DNA of 52,944 nt from Streptomyces aurantiacus JA 4570 (GTDB lineage: Bacteria; Actinomycetota; Actinomycetes; Streptomycetales; Streptomycetaceae): positions 1-52,944 of the forward strand of contig NZ_AOPZ01000147.1 in the NCBI RefSeq assembly GCF_000414115.1. Direction: 5' to 3'. The translations under genes were made by a program, and so were the position numbers. Below, one piece after another: positions 1 to 9,000 of the stretch (positions are counted from its first letter, which is position 1; each line of letters starts with the position of its first letter). The notes under the pieces are model-generated. The model did not search any database and was not told where the DNA came from. It saw only the letters and a list, made by a program, of their open reading frames with translations.

Positions 1-33
1 AGGGCCGAAAAGGGGGAGAGGGGCGCAGCCCCA

Positions 34-46
34 TAGACTTGCCGCA
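34..46 (+). promoter_or_regulatory. -10 box placing the transcript start at the LysR start codon
   Basis: TAGACT at 34-39 fits the actinobacterial TANNNT -10 pattern and lies seven bases from the ATG at 46. There is no ribosome binding site before that ATG, so the message is probably leaderless. I see no clear -35 in the few bases available. Inference from spacing only. Confidence 0.4.
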
Positions 47-945
47 TGATCGAAGCACGGCGGCTGCACATCCTCCGCGCGGTGGCCGACCACCGCACGG
101 TCACCGCCGCGGCCGCCGCGCTCTACCTCACCCCGTCCGCCGTCTCCCAGCAGCTCACCGCGTTGGAACAGGAGACGGGGCACCGCCTCGTCGAGCGCTC
201 GGCGCGCGGCGTCCGGCTGACCGCCGCGGGCGAGATCCTGCTCGCCCACACCAACGCCGTCCTCGCCCAACTGGAGCGCGCCGAGGCCGAGCTGGCCGCG
301 TACAGCTCGGGCGAGGCGGGCACGGTGACGCTCGCCTCGTTCGCGACGGGCATCGGGCTCGTCGTCGCGCCCGCGCTGACCCGGCTCGCCGAGACCGCGC
401 CCGGGATCCGGGTGCGCGTCCAGGACGCGGAGGGCGACGCGAGCCTGCCGATGGTCCTCGACCGGCAGGTGGACGTGGCGGTGGCCGTCGAGTACCGCGG
501 CGCCCCCGGGGCGGACGACTCCCGGCTCACCCGCGTGCCGCTGTACGCCGAGCCGTTCGACGCGGTGCTGCCCGCCGGGCACCGGGCCGCGGGCAGCGAG
601 CGGGTGCCGCTCGGTGAGCTGGCCAAGGACCCGTGGATCGGGCCCTTCCCCGGCAACCCCTGCCACGACGTGGTCGTGCTCGCCTGCGAGCAGGCCGGGT
701 TCCAGCCGGTCCTGGAGCACACGTCCGACGACTTCCGTGCCGTCGTCGCGCTCGCCTCGGCGGGAGCAGGCGTGGCCCTCGTGCCGCGGTCCGCGCTGCG
801 GGGCATGGATGTCGCCGGTGCCGTGGTCCGGCCCGTGGACGGGAACGCCCCCACCCGGCGGGTGTTCGCCGCGGTGCGGACCGGCGCGGAGACGCATCCG
901 CTCATCTCGCCGGTGCTGGGCGCCCTGGGGGACGCGGCCGGGTAG
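46..945 (+). CDS. LysR family transcriptional regulator
   Basis: A 299-residue protein of normal LysR length. Residues 1-62 form the winged helix-turn-helix with the family signature AAAALYLTPSAVSQQLTALE, and from about residue 90 the periplasmic-binding-type effector domain follows (VTLASFATGIGLVVAPALTR, DVAVAVEYRG). LysR proteins bind DNA as tetramers and respond to a small ligand; the ligand here cannot be read. It is followed by the ABC importer genes on the same strand after a 150-base gap with its own promoter, so it may or may not control them. The start at 46 is chosen because the HTH begins immediately and a -10 box sits seven bases upstream, suggesting a leaderless transcript. Confidence 0.92.
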   Translation: MIEARRLHILRAVADHRTVTAAAAALYLTPSAVSQQLTALEQETGHRLVERSARGVRLTAAGEILLAHTNAVLAQLERAEAELAAYSSGEAGTVTLASFATGIGLVVAPALTRLAETAPGIRVRVQDAEGDASLPMVLDRQVDVAVAVEYRGAPGADDSRLTRVPLYAEPFDAVLPAGHRAAGSERVPLGELAKDPWIGPFPGNPCHDVVVLACEQAGFQPVLEHTSDDFRAVVALASAGAGVALVPRSALRGMDVAGAVVRPVDGNAPTRRVFAAVRTGAETHPLISPVLGALGDAAG

Positions 946-991
946 GGACGCGTTCGCGGGTTCGCGCCCGCGTCGGGTTCGCGCCTACGTA

Positions 992-1021
992 TTGACCCTG
1001 CCGTCGGCGAGTCATTAGCGT
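992..1021 (+). promoter_or_regulatory. promoter of the ABC importer operon
   Basis: TTGACC (992-997) and TAGCGT (1016-1021) are separated by 18 bases, a good fit to a housekeeping sigma factor promoter in Streptomyces. The expected transcript start is near 1028, just before a perfect palindrome at 1039-1052. The same arrangement and spacing recurs on the other strand at 9675-9704. Confidence 0.6.
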
Positions 1022-1038
1022 GGCGGGCACCGCCCGTG

Positions 1039-1052
1039 AGAAAGCGCTTTCT
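1039..1052. promoter_or_regulatory. LacI-type operator AGAAAGCGCTTTCT
   Basis: A perfect 14-base palindrome with the central AAGCGCTT typical of LacI-family operators. It sits about 11 to 24 bases after the predicted transcript start, where a bound repressor would block elongation. It lies between the GTG codons at 1036 and 1096, which argues for 1096 as the true start of the permease. A second AAGCGCTT site occupies the same position in the promoter at 9675-9704. Confidence 0.55.
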
Positions 1053-1095
1053 GGATGACGTGAACGATGTCCGCCGACGTTCCGGGGAGTTCACC

Positions 1096-1962
1096 GTGAG
1101 CCAGCGCGTCCTGTCCCCCACTGCCCCGAGGAAGCCGGCGGGAGTCGCCGAGCGTACGCGGCCGAGTCCGCGCCGCCGTGCCGTCGAGGCGGCCGAGAAG
1201 AGCTGGCGGCCGCTCGCCCTCCTTGCCGCCTGCTTCGGCGCCTGGTGGGTGATCGCCGCGGCCGGCTGGGTCGAGTCGTATCTGCTGCCCACGCCCGGCG
1301 CCACGCTCGACGTGCTCCTCGAACAGCCCGGCTATCTGTGGGAGCACGGCTGGGTCACCACGTACGAGACGCTGCTCGGTTTCCTCATCGCCGTCGGTGT
1401 CGGCATCCTCAGCGCCGTGCTGATGGTCTACTCGTCCACCGTCGAGAAGACCCTCTACCCGATCCTGCTCTTCGCCCAGGTCGTACCGAAGATCGCCATC
1501 GCGCCGCTGTTCGTCGTCTGGCTCGGCTTCGGCATCGGCCCGAAGGTCCTCATCGCCGTCCTCATCGCCTTCTTCCCAGTGGTGATCTCGATGGTGACGG
1601 GGCTCAAGGCCGTGGATCCGGAGATGCTCCAGCTGTCGGCCACCATGGGCGCGCGGCCCTGGCAGACCTTCCTGAAGATCCGCTTCCCGGCCTCGCTCCC
1701 GCACCTGTTCTCCGGCCTGAAGGTCGCCGTCACGCTGGCCGTCACCGGTGCCGTCGTGGGCGAGTTCGTCGGTGCGAACGAAGGGCTCGGCTACGTCATC
1801 CTCCAGGCCAACGGCAACCTCGACACCCCGATGCTGTTCGCCGGACTCCTTGTCATGTCGCTCATCGGCGTCGTCCTCTTCGTCCTGGTGGAGATCGCCG
1901 AGAAGCTGCTGCTCCCGTGGCACGCGTCCCGCCGCGACGCCGCCGCCACGACCACGCTCTGA
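1096..1962 (+). CDS. ABC importer permease (SsuC/TauC/ThiX type)
   Basis: A 288-residue membrane protein of the binding-protein-dependent permease family. An N-terminal basic stretch is followed by a first membrane segment (LALLAACFGAWWVIAAAGWV), then segments around a BPD_transp_1 domain. The EAA loop, where the ATPase docks, is seen as MGARPWQTFLKIRFPASLPH. Start: a longer frame opens at GTG 1036 without a ribosome site and contains the operator; GTG 1096 has GGGGAG seven bases upstream and is preferred. First gene of a permease, binding protein, ATPase operon. The family moves small molecules such as sulfonates, taurine or pyrimidine precursors of thiamine; the substrate cannot be assigned here. 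Confidence 0.9.
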   Translation: MSQRVLSPTAPRKPAGVAERTRPSPRRRAVEAAEKSWRPLALLAACFGAWWVIAAAGWVESYLLPTPGATLDVLLEQPGYLWEHGWVTTYETLLGFLIAVGVGILSAVLMVYSSTVEKTLYPILLFAQVVPKIAIAPLFVVWLGFGIGPKVLIAVLIAFFPVVISMVTGLKAVDPEMLQLSATMGARPWQTFLKIRFPASLPHLFSGLKVAVTLAVTGAVVGEFVGANEGLGYVILQANGNLDTPMLFAGLLVMSLIGVVLFVLVEIAEKLLLPWHASRRDAAATTTL

Positions 1963-2004
1963 CACCGCGCAAGCCCCGCCACGCACGCGAGAAGGGCCGC
2001 CCCC

Positions 2005-3042
2005 ATGCAAGCGCCGCGCACACCTCGCAGTCGCCTCCTCCCCGGTCTCCTCCCGCTGCTCCTGGTCTCCGCCACGGCGACGGCCTGCGGCGACGACGAC
2101 AAGACGACCGTCAGCGACTCCGGCAAGAAGCTGGACAAGGTGACGCTCACCCTCAACTGGTATCCGTACGGCGAACACGCGCCGTTCTACTACGGCGAGA
2201 AGCAGAAGATCTTCGAGAAGCACGGCATCGACCTGGAGATACGCGCCGGACAGGGCTCGCAGAAGACCGTGCAGGCGACCGGCGCCGGGCAGACCGACTT
2301 CGGCTGGGCCGACACCCCGGCCGTGCTCGCCGGCGTCGACAAGGGAGTCAAGGTCAAGAGCCTCGGCGTCTACCTCCAGACGACGCCCGCGTCCGTGCAG
2401 TTCTTCGGCAGCGAGGACATCGCCGCCCCCGGCGACCTCAAGGGCAAGACCGTCGCGGGCACCGCGGGCGACGCGCTCACCAAGACCTTCCCGATCTTCC
2501 TGCAGAAGAACGGCATGGTGGTGTCCGACGTCCAGGTCCAGAACACCGACCCGGCGGGCAAGATCGCCGCGGTGATCTCCGGCCGCACGGACGCCCTCCT
2601 CGGCTACGCCAGCGACCAGGGCCCGATCATGCGGAACAAGGCCAAGAAGGACGTCTCGTACCTGCGCTTCTCCGAGCACGGCCTGAACTTCTACGCCAAC
2701 GGTCTGATCGCGGGCAACAAGACCCTCGCGCGCGGCGATCTGGCCAAGCGCATGACGGCCGCGGTGAGCGAGTCCTGGGCCGCCGCCGAGAAGAACCCGA
2801 AGCCCGCGGTCGCCGCCATGGAAGGCGCCTCCGAGCAACTGCCGCCGCAGAACGTGCTGTCGGAGCAGTTCAAGACCACGCTCACACTGCTGCACACGGA
2901 CGCCACCCGCGGCAAGGCGCCCGGCGCCAACACCGAGGCCGACTGGAAGCAGACCATCGACGTCTTCGCCGAGGCCGGCCTGGTCAAGAGCCCCAAGCCG
3001 GTCGCCGACTACTGGGACGTGGCCAACGGGGTCAAGGGATAA
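2005..3042 (+). CDS. ABC importer substrate-binding lipoprotein (NMT1/THI5-like)
   Basis: A 345-residue exported binding protein. A short basic and hydrophobic signal ends in a lipobox-like TATAC with Cys near residue 28, followed by GDDDK, so it should be anchored to the outer face of the membrane. The mature part opens with LTLNWYPYGEHAPFYYGEKQ, a signature of the NMT1/THI5-like family that binds thiamine-precursor pyrimidines, nitrile/sulfonate or related ligands. The conserved core GQTDFGWADTPAVLAG is present. It sits 42 bases after the permease and 11 bases before the ATPase. I see no TPP or FMN riboswitch in the 150 bases before the operon, so a thiamine role is not supported by the DNA. 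Confidence 0.88.
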   Translation: MQAPRTPRSRLLPGLLPLLLVSATATACGDDDKTTVSDSGKKLDKVTLTLNWYPYGEHAPFYYGEKQKIFEKHGIDLEIRAGQGSQKTVQATGAGQTDFGWADTPAVLAGVDKGVKVKSLGVYLQTTPASVQFFGSEDIAAPGDLKGKTVAGTAGDALTKTFPIFLQKNGMVVSDVQVQNTDPAGKIAAVISGRTDALLGYASDQGPIMRNKAKKDVSYLRFSEHGLNFYANGLIAGNKTLARGDLAKRMTAAVSESWAAAEKNPKPAVAAMEGASEQLPPQNVLSEQFKTTLTLLHTDATRGKAPGANTEADWKQTIDVFAEAGLVKSPKPVADYWDVANGVKG

Positions 3043-3053
3043 CGGGGGCAGGG

Positions 3054-3932
3054 ATGGGGACCGTGAACGACACAGCACTGAACAAGTCCGACGCGGCACC
3101 GGAGCAGCCGGGCGCGCCGTCCGACCGCACCGCCACCATCGCGCCCGCCGTCCGGCTCGCCGACGTCGCCGTCCGCTTCCGCACGAAGAAGAAGGACGTG
3201 ACCGCCCTTGAGGAGGTCTCGCTCGACGTGGCGCGTGGCGAGTTCGTCGCGATCGTCGGGCCGTCCGGATGTGGGAAGTCCACGCTGCTGAAGCTCGTCG
3301 CGGGGCTGCTCGCGCCGTCGGCGGGCGGGGTGGCGCTCGGCGGTGAGCACGTGCGCGGGCCGCGGCGCGACATCGGCTTCGTCTTCCAGCGCGCCGCCCT
3401 GCTCGACTGGCGCTCGGCCCGCCGCAACATCCTGCTCCAGGCGGAGATGCGCGGGCTCCCGGCGGCCGGGGCCCGCGCCCGGGCCGACGAGCTGATCCGG
3501 ATGACCGGCCTCGACGGCTTCGAGGACGCCTATCCGCACGAGCTGTCGGGCGGCATGCAGCAGCGGGTCGCGCTGTGCCGCGCGCTCCTGCACGAGCCGC
3601 CCGTCCTGCTCATGGACGAGCCGTTCGGCGCCCTGGACGAGCCGTTCGGCGCCCTGGACGCGCTCACGCGCGAGCAGATGAACGTGGAACTGCACCGCAT
3701 CTGGCGCGAGACCGACACGACGGTCCTGCTGGTCACCCACTCCATCCCGGAGGCCGTCTATCTCGCCGACCGCGTCGTCGTGATGAGCCCGCGCCCGGGC
3801 ACGGTCACCGAGATCATCGAGGTCGGCCTGCCCCGCGAGCGGGAGTACGCGGCCACGCTCGCGTCGGCCGAGTTCCGCTCGGCGACGGGGCGGATCAGGG
3901 AGCTGCTGGGGGCGGCGGGGGCGCACGACTGA
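3054..3932 (+). CDS. ABC importer ATPase with duplicated Walker B/D-loop segment
   Basis: A 292-residue nucleotide-binding subunit of the SsuB/TauB type. Walker A is GPSGCGKST, the Q-loop is FVFQRAALLDW, the ABC signature is LSGGMQQRVALCRAL. Walker B reads LLMDEPFGALDEPFGALDAL: the seven residues DEPFGAL occur twice, where the family has them once. This comes from a perfect 21-base tandem duplication (3615-3656) that keeps the frame but pushes the D-loop seven residues from the catalytic Glu. Loss of ATPase activity is likely but not certain. The H-loop follows (LLVTHS). ATG 3054 was chosen over GTG 3063; both have G-rich upstream sequence. Confidence 0.88.
   Translation: MGTVNDTALNKSDAAPEQPGAPSDRTATIAPAVRLADVAVRFRTKKKDVTALEEVSLDVARGEFVAIVGPSGCGKSTLLKLVAGLLAPSAGGVALGGEHVRGPRRDIGFVFQRAALLDWRSARRNILLQAEMRGLPAAGARARADELIRMTGLDGFEDAYPHELSGGMQQRVALCRALLHEPPVLLMDEPFGALDEPFGALDALTREQMNVELHRIWRETDTTVLLVTHSIPEAVYLADRVVVMSPRPGTVTEIIEVGLPREREYAATLASAEFRSATGRIRELLGAAGAHD
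3615..3656. repeat. perfect 21-base tandem duplication inside the ABC ATPase gene
   Basis: Copies at 3615-3635 and 3636-3656 are identical and encode DEPFGAL twice. It is in frame and falls exactly on the Walker B glutamate and D-loop region. Confidence 0.95.
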
Positions 3933-3970
3933 GGGCGGGCCGGGCGCCCCGCTCGGCTCATTCTCGTATA

Positions 3971-3991
3971 TGGGATAGCATCCCGAATATG
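3971..3991. promoter_or_regulatory. palindrome over the -10 box and start codon of the XRE-cupin gene
   Basis: GGGAT-AGC-ATCCC (3972-3984) overlaps a TAGCAT -10 box (3976-3981). The ATG at 3989 lies seven to eight bases after the -10, so the transcript is probably leaderless. A protein bound at the palindrome would cover the -10, a classic layout for autorepression. Confidence 0.5.
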
Positions 3992-4624
3992 ACACGTGAT
4001 GATGGTGAGGGTGCGGGCACCGCCCCCGAAGCCCCTGTCGCCCCTGTCGCACCCGTCGTGCCCGACGGGGCTGACGTGGACGCGCGTCTCGCCGCCCGGC
4101 TGTCCGGGCTGCGGGCCGAACACGGCTGGTCCCTGGGCGAGTTGGCGGACCGCAGCGGCATCAGCCGGTCGACGCTCTCGCGGGCCGAGCGCGGCGAGAT
4201 CAGCCCGACCGCGTCCCTCCTGAACCGGCTGTGCGCCGTCTACGGACGCACCATGTCCCAGCTCCTGAGCGAGGTGGAGGCCGAGCCCGCGCGGGTCGTG
4301 CGCGCCGCCGAGCAGGCCGTGTGGACGGACGGCGCGTCCGGGTTCCGGCGCCGGTCCGTCTCGCCGCCGCACCCGGGCCTGCGCGGCGAAGTCGTCGAGG
4401 GCACGCTGGCGCCCGGCGCCGACCTCTCCTACGACCGGCCGCCCGTGCCGGGGCTCGAACAGCACATCTGGGTCCTGGAGGGCGAGTTGGAGGTGACGGT
4501 GCGCGGCGAGACGCACGCGCTCGCCGCCGGTGACTGCCTGCGGTTCCGGGTCTGGGGCGCGACCCGCTTCCGCTGCGGGGGCGAGCGGGCGGTGCGCTAC
4601 GCGCTGGTGGTGGTGGCGCCATGA
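3989..4624 (+). CDS. XRE-family regulator with C-terminal cupin domain
   Basis: A 211-residue two-domain regulator. After a Pro/Ala-rich leader of about 30 residues, an XRE helix-turn-helix spans roughly 31-90 (LSGLRAEHGWSLGELADRSG, ISRSTLSRAERGEISPTASL). A small cupin domain fills the second half (LEQHIWVLEGELEVTVRGET, HALAAGDCLRFRVW), where family members bind a ligand. This architecture controls amino-acid, polyamine or stress genes. Its stop codon overlaps the ATG of the acetyltransferase (ATGA at 4621-4624), so the two are translationally coupled. Start at 3989 is supported by the -10 and palindrome directly upstream. Ligand unknown. Confidence 0.88.
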   Translation: MTRDDGEGAGTAPEAPVAPVAPVVPDGADVDARLAARLSGLRAEHGWSLGELADRSGISRSTLSRAERGEISPTASLLNRLCAVYGRTMSQLLSEVEAEPARVVRAAEQAVWTDGASGFRRRSVSPPHPGLRGEVVEGTLAPGADLSYDRPPVPGLEQHIWVLEGELEVTVRGETHALAAGDCLRFRVWGATRFRCGGERAVRYALVVVAP

Positions 4625-5157
4625 CGACGGTTTCGGCACTCGGCGCCGAACGGCTCACCGGCGTCCAACTGGGCGCCCTCGCCGACGAGTTGGGCGAGCT
4701 GCTGGTGGACGCGGTGGAGGGCGGCGCGTCCGTGGGCTTCCTCGCGGGGCTCGACCGGGGAGCGGCCGCCCGGTGGTGGCGCGGCCGGGCTGCGGACGTC
4801 GACGCGGGGCGCGTGGCGACGTGGGCCGTCCGCGAGGGCGGGCGCGTCACCGGCACGGTCAGCCTCGCGTACGCGGACAAGCCCAACGCCCGCCACCGCG
4901 CGGAGCTGGTGAAGCTCCTGGTGCACCGCGAGGCGCGCGGGCGGGGCCTCGGCCGCTCCCTGCTGGCCCTCGCCGAGCGTGAGGCGGCACGGGCGGGCGT
5001 GACGCTGCTGCTCCTCGACACCCGGACGGACAGCCCCGCCGAGTCCCTGTACGCCTCGGCGGGCTGGACCCGGCTCGGCGTCGTCCCGGACCACGCGGCG
5101 GACCCGGCCGGGGCCCTCCGCCCAACGACACTCTTCTACAAGGCGATTGGGGCCTGA
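4621..5157 (+). CDS. GNAT family N-acetyltransferase
   Basis: A 178-residue protein of the GNAT fold. The acetyl-CoA site is visible as VKLLVHREARGRGLGRSLLA (the R/Q-x-x-G-x-G/A motif is RGRGLG), followed by LLLDTRTDSPAESLYASAGW typical of motif B. It would transfer acetyl from acetyl-CoA to an amine of a small molecule or protein; the acceptor is not readable. Its start overlaps the stop of the XRE-cupin gene, so the regulator and enzyme form a two-gene operon and the cupin ligand may be the acceptor (inference). Confidence 0.85.
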   Translation: MTTVSALGAERLTGVQLGALADELGELLVDAVEGGASVGFLAGLDRGAAARWWRGRAADVDAGRVATWAVREGGRVTGTVSLAYADKPNARHRAELVKLLVHREARGRGLGRSLLALAEREAARAGVTLLLLDTRTDSPAESLYASAGWTRLGVVPDHAADPAGALRPTTLFYKAIGA

Positions 5158-5178
5158 GGTTGGATCCCCGCGGCCTTC

Positions 5179-6051
5179 TCAATACCGCAGAGCCGCCAGG
5201 TACCGGTAGCTGTTCCGCGCCGTCGCGAACGGGTCCGCGGGGCTGTCGTGCTCGACCAGCCACTGCCGTACCCCGCCCGCGCGTGCGTGGTCGAACATCG
5301 CCGCGAAGTCCAGCGTCCCCGACCCCACGTCGGCGAAGCTCCCGTCCGCGGCCATGTCCTTCACATGCAGCGCCGGGAACCGCCCCGGGTGCCGCGCGAA
5401 GTAACTCCCGGGATCAGCGGCGCCCTTGACCGCCCAGTACACGTCCAGCTCGAAGCCGACCAGCTCCGGGTCGGTCTCCGTGACGAGGACGTCGTACAGG
5501 TTCACGCCGTCGACCACGGCGTGGTCCGAGCCGTGGTTGTGGAACAGCAGCCGTCCGAGCCCCGCCTCGCGCGAGGCGCGCCCGATCCGGTTGAACTCCC
5601 GGGCGGCCTCGCGGAATCCGGCCGGCGAGTGCAGCGCGCCGGGCAGGCTCGGCACGACGGGCCAGGCCGCGCCCAGCGCGTGCAGGTCCTCCAGGGCCCG
5701 ACCGAGGCCGGGCCCGCGCAGAGTGTCGTACGAGATGTGCTCCAGGACCGCCTTGAGCCGGACGCCGTCAAGGATTCGCCGGATGCCGTCGGCCGTGTGA
5801 CCGTGCCGCCCGCTGACGCCCACGGTGGCGTACCCCATCGCGGCCAGCTCCGCCAAGGTGCCTGCGAAGTCCCGCGCGAGGGCGGTGCGCATCGTGTAGA
5901 GGTGCATGCCGATGCCGCCGCGCGGGATGCGCCGGCAGGGGCGCCCGCGCCCCTCCGTCGCCCGCGCGGGCAGCCCCGCGCCGACGGCCGCCGCGACGCC
6001 CAGCGACGCACCGAGAAAGGCCCGTCTGGTTCCGTGGCTCACCGTGCTCAC
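5179..6051 (-). CDS. Tat-exported sugar phosphate isomerase/epimerase-like TIM barrel protein
   Basis: A 290-residue protein of the AP-endonuclease-2/xylose-isomerase-like TIM barrel family. The N-terminus has a twin-arginine signal (HGTRRAFLGASLGVAAAVGA) ending near PARA, so it is exported folded. The barrel shows metal-site residues in context, for example LFHNHGSDHAVVDG and VGFELDVYWAVKGAADPGSY. It follows the ThuA/sorbosone dehydrogenase gene with one base between them, so the two are one operon and both products leave the cell; a joint role in oxidising or rearranging an extracellular sugar is likely. Start could be GTG 6051 or GTG 6042; the latter has a GGTGAG site. Confidence 0.82.
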   Translation of the reverse strand: MSTVSHGTRRAFLGASLGVAAAVGAGLPARATEGRGRPCRRIPRGGIGMHLYTMRTALARDFAGTLAELAAMGYATVGVSGRHGHTADGIRRILDGVRLKAVLEHISYDTLRGPGLGRALEDLHALGAAWPVVPSLPGALHSPAGFREAAREFNRIGRASREAGLGRLLFHNHGSDHAVVDGVNLYDVLVTETDPELVGFELDVYWAVKGAADPGSYFARHPGRFPALHVKDMAADGSFADVGSGTLDFAAMFDHARAGGVRQWLVEHDSPADPFATARNSYRYLAALRY

Positions 6052-6052
6052 C

Positions 6053-9000
6053 TCACTTCACTGTGATGCGGACCGAACCGGTCGTCGTGTCGCCCTTGTC
6101 GTCCGTGACGGTCAGCCGTGCCGTGTACGCGCCCGCGCGCGGGTAGGTGTGTTCCGCGGTCGGCCCTTCCGGCGAGCCGGGCTTGGAGTTGTCGCCGAAG
6201 TCCCAGTGGTACGAGGCGACTTCGCGTCCGGTGGGCAGCTGGGGCGTGCCGGTGAGGCGGACGGTGAGCGGCGGCGCCCCGCTGTCCGGGGCGGCCCCGA
6301 CCGTCACGCGCGCGTGCGGCGGCTTTTGGACGCCCGGCCCGTTGAAGTGCAGCCAGTCGACGGTGAGCAGGTCGGGCTTGTCCTCGGCCCACTGCGGGTT
6401 GGTGAAGACGGCGTACAGCTTGAACGTGCCGTCGTGCCGCGCCAGTTGGGCCGTGGGTGAGATGAAGTTGCCCCAGCCGCCGGTGTTCGGCACCGTCACC
6501 TTCCCGAGCAGCTTGCCCGTCGGGGAGCCCGCCCGGAACTCGACGTTGCCGCCGAGCCCGCCCGACGCCGCGCCGACCGTCACCGAGTCCACGCCCTTCA
6601 GGTGCACCGGGTCGAAGGCGACCCAGTCGCCGTGCTCGATCTCGATGAGCCGCTTGCCGCCGGAGGCGTCCGGGCGGCTGCCCGTGACCGCGCCCTCATG
6701 GGCGCCGCCGGTGGCCGTGCGGTGCTCCGCCTCGCGCAGCGACGTCCGCAGCGTCAGCGCGTCGGAGCCGGTGAGTGCCGGCACGCCCGGGGCGCCCTTG
6801 TCCGTGTACTGGGCGGTGATGCCGTAGTACAGGTTCTGGCCGGGACCGTGGCTGTCGCCGGAGTCCGTGACGATCTCGCCCGTGCAGCCGGTGTAGTTGT
6901 CCAGCGGATGCAGATGCGAGTCGTGGCCCAGCTGGGACTGGACGACGACCTTGGAGCAGTCGATCCGCCGGTCCTCGGGGTCGGTGACCTTCACCGTGAA
7001 CGGAATGGTGTCGCCGAAGCTGAACACCCCGCCGTCCGGCGGCTGTTGGAGCGTCACGGTCGGCCGGGTGTTGCCGACGGTGATCTCCTGCACGGCGAGC
7101 CCGGTCAGCTCGCCGGGCCCTGTGACCTTCAGGCGCGCGGTGAACCGGCCCTTCTTCGTGTAGGTGTGCCTGGGGTTCGCCGCGGTCGAGTCGGTGCTGC
7201 CGTCGCCGTCGAAGTCCCACGCGTACGTGACCGGCTTGCCGTCCGGAAGGCCCGAGCCCTCGCTGGAGAACGACACGGTGAGCGGCGCGCCGCCGTTGTT
7301 GTCGGGCGTGGCGCTCACCCGCGCGTCCGGCAGCCGCTTGTCCGCCACATAGTCGATGCGGTAGATGCCCGCGCCCTCGTTGCTGCCGCCGCGCCCGGTG
7401 CCGCTGCCGAGCCCGAAGTCGATCACGTACATCGCCCCGTCGGGCCCGAAGTCGGCGTCGAAGGGCTGGTTCCACTTCATGTCGGGGAAGATGCCGTTGA
7501 TGGAGTGCAGGTCGCCCGCCTTCGCGGGCGGGAACCGCGGATCCGTGAACTCCTGGTCCTTCTGTTGCGTCGAGAAGACCTTGAACCACTGCCGCGTCAG
7601 CTCGTACGTGAACCACTTGCCCTCGAAGTACTCGGGGAACTTGGTGCGGTACGGGTTGCCGGCGTCGTAGTCGTAGACCGGTCCGCTCATCGGGCCGCCC
7701 CCGCCGGTGCCGAGCTCGGGGAACTTCTCGGAGGCGGAGTAGGCGTACCAGACGTCGGCGGCCTTCGCGGGTGGCAGGTCCCGCAGTCCCGTGTTGTTCG
7801 GCGAGTCGTTGACGAGCTTGCCGCAGTCGAACTTCGCGCCGGGCTTCTGTGCCGCGAAGTCGTAGTCGTTGAAGGGGGTGTTGGCGCCGACGCAGTACGG
7901 CCAGCCGTAGTTCCCGGCCTTGGTGATCCGGTTGAACTCGACGGTTCCTTCCGGGCCCCGGTCGGGCACGGCCTGCCGCGCGTCCGGGCCGTAGTCGGCG
8001 ACGAGGAGCGCGCCGCTCACCGGGTCCGTCGTGATCCGGAACGGGTTGCGCAGACCCATCGCGTACACCTCGGGACGCGTCTTGTCCGTGCCGGGCGCGA
8101 AGAGGTTCCCCTCGGGGACCGCGTACGTCCCGTCGTCCTTCGGCGTGATCCGCAGGACCTTGCCGCGCAGGTCATTGGTGTTGCCGGAGGTGCCCTGTGC
8201 GTCCCAGGCGCGGCGGCCCTCCCGCTCGTCGATGGGCGTGAAGCCGTCCGACGCGAACGGGTCGGTGTTGTCGCCCGTCGCGACGTACAGATCACCCTTC
8301 TTGTCGAAGGCGATCGAGCCTGCCATGTGCGAGTTGGCCCGCCCCTCGCCGCGCAGCGTCGGAATCGTCAGGAGCCGTTTCTCGGAGGCCGGGTCGACCT
8401 TGCCGCCCGCCTCGGTGAACCGCGACAGGTTGATGCGTTTCTCGGTCTTGTCCGAATGCAGCAGATACAGCCGGTGGTTGGCGGCGAAGCCCGGGTCGAG
8501 CGCGAGTCCGAGCAGGCCGTCGGACTGGCTCGTCATGTCCGGCGTGTACGCGAAGTCGAGCGCCGTCGTGACCTTCAGCGTCTCCTGGTCGATCACCTTC
8601 AGCTTGCCGGTGCGCTGGATGAAGAACACCCGCCGGTCCGGCGCGACCGCCAGCTCGAACGGGTCGGCGAGATCGCTCGTGACCAGCGGCGTCCGCTGGA
8701 AGGCACCCGTCTTCGTGGCCGTGCAGTCGCCCGCCTTCGCGCCCGCCGCCCACTGGATGCCGCCGAGCAGATGCTTCAGGAACCCCTGCTCCGCGAAGGC
8801 CGACACCGCGTGCCCGCCCGCCGTGTACCAGGAGCGGCCGCCGTCGTAGTTCTGGCACCACGACCACGGGTGGTCGACGCCCTCGTCAAGGCCGGTGACA
8901 CCGTCCCGCACCTTGATCTGCGCGAGCGTGTGCACCTTCCCGGTCGGATTGGCCCGCCAGTTGTACCACTCCTCCGTACGCTCCCACAGCTCGGGCAGCC

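Noticed and set aside
946..1095. TPP or FMN riboswitch before the NMT1-type importer
   Set aside because: The segment is short and shows a promoter and a palindromic operator but no riboswitch core sequences.
1015..3099. A 694-codon open frame opposite the ABC importer
   Set aside because: It is an antisense shadow of the permease and binding-protein genes, Arg/Gly/Val-rich with no domain; the plus-strand frames carry the family motifs.
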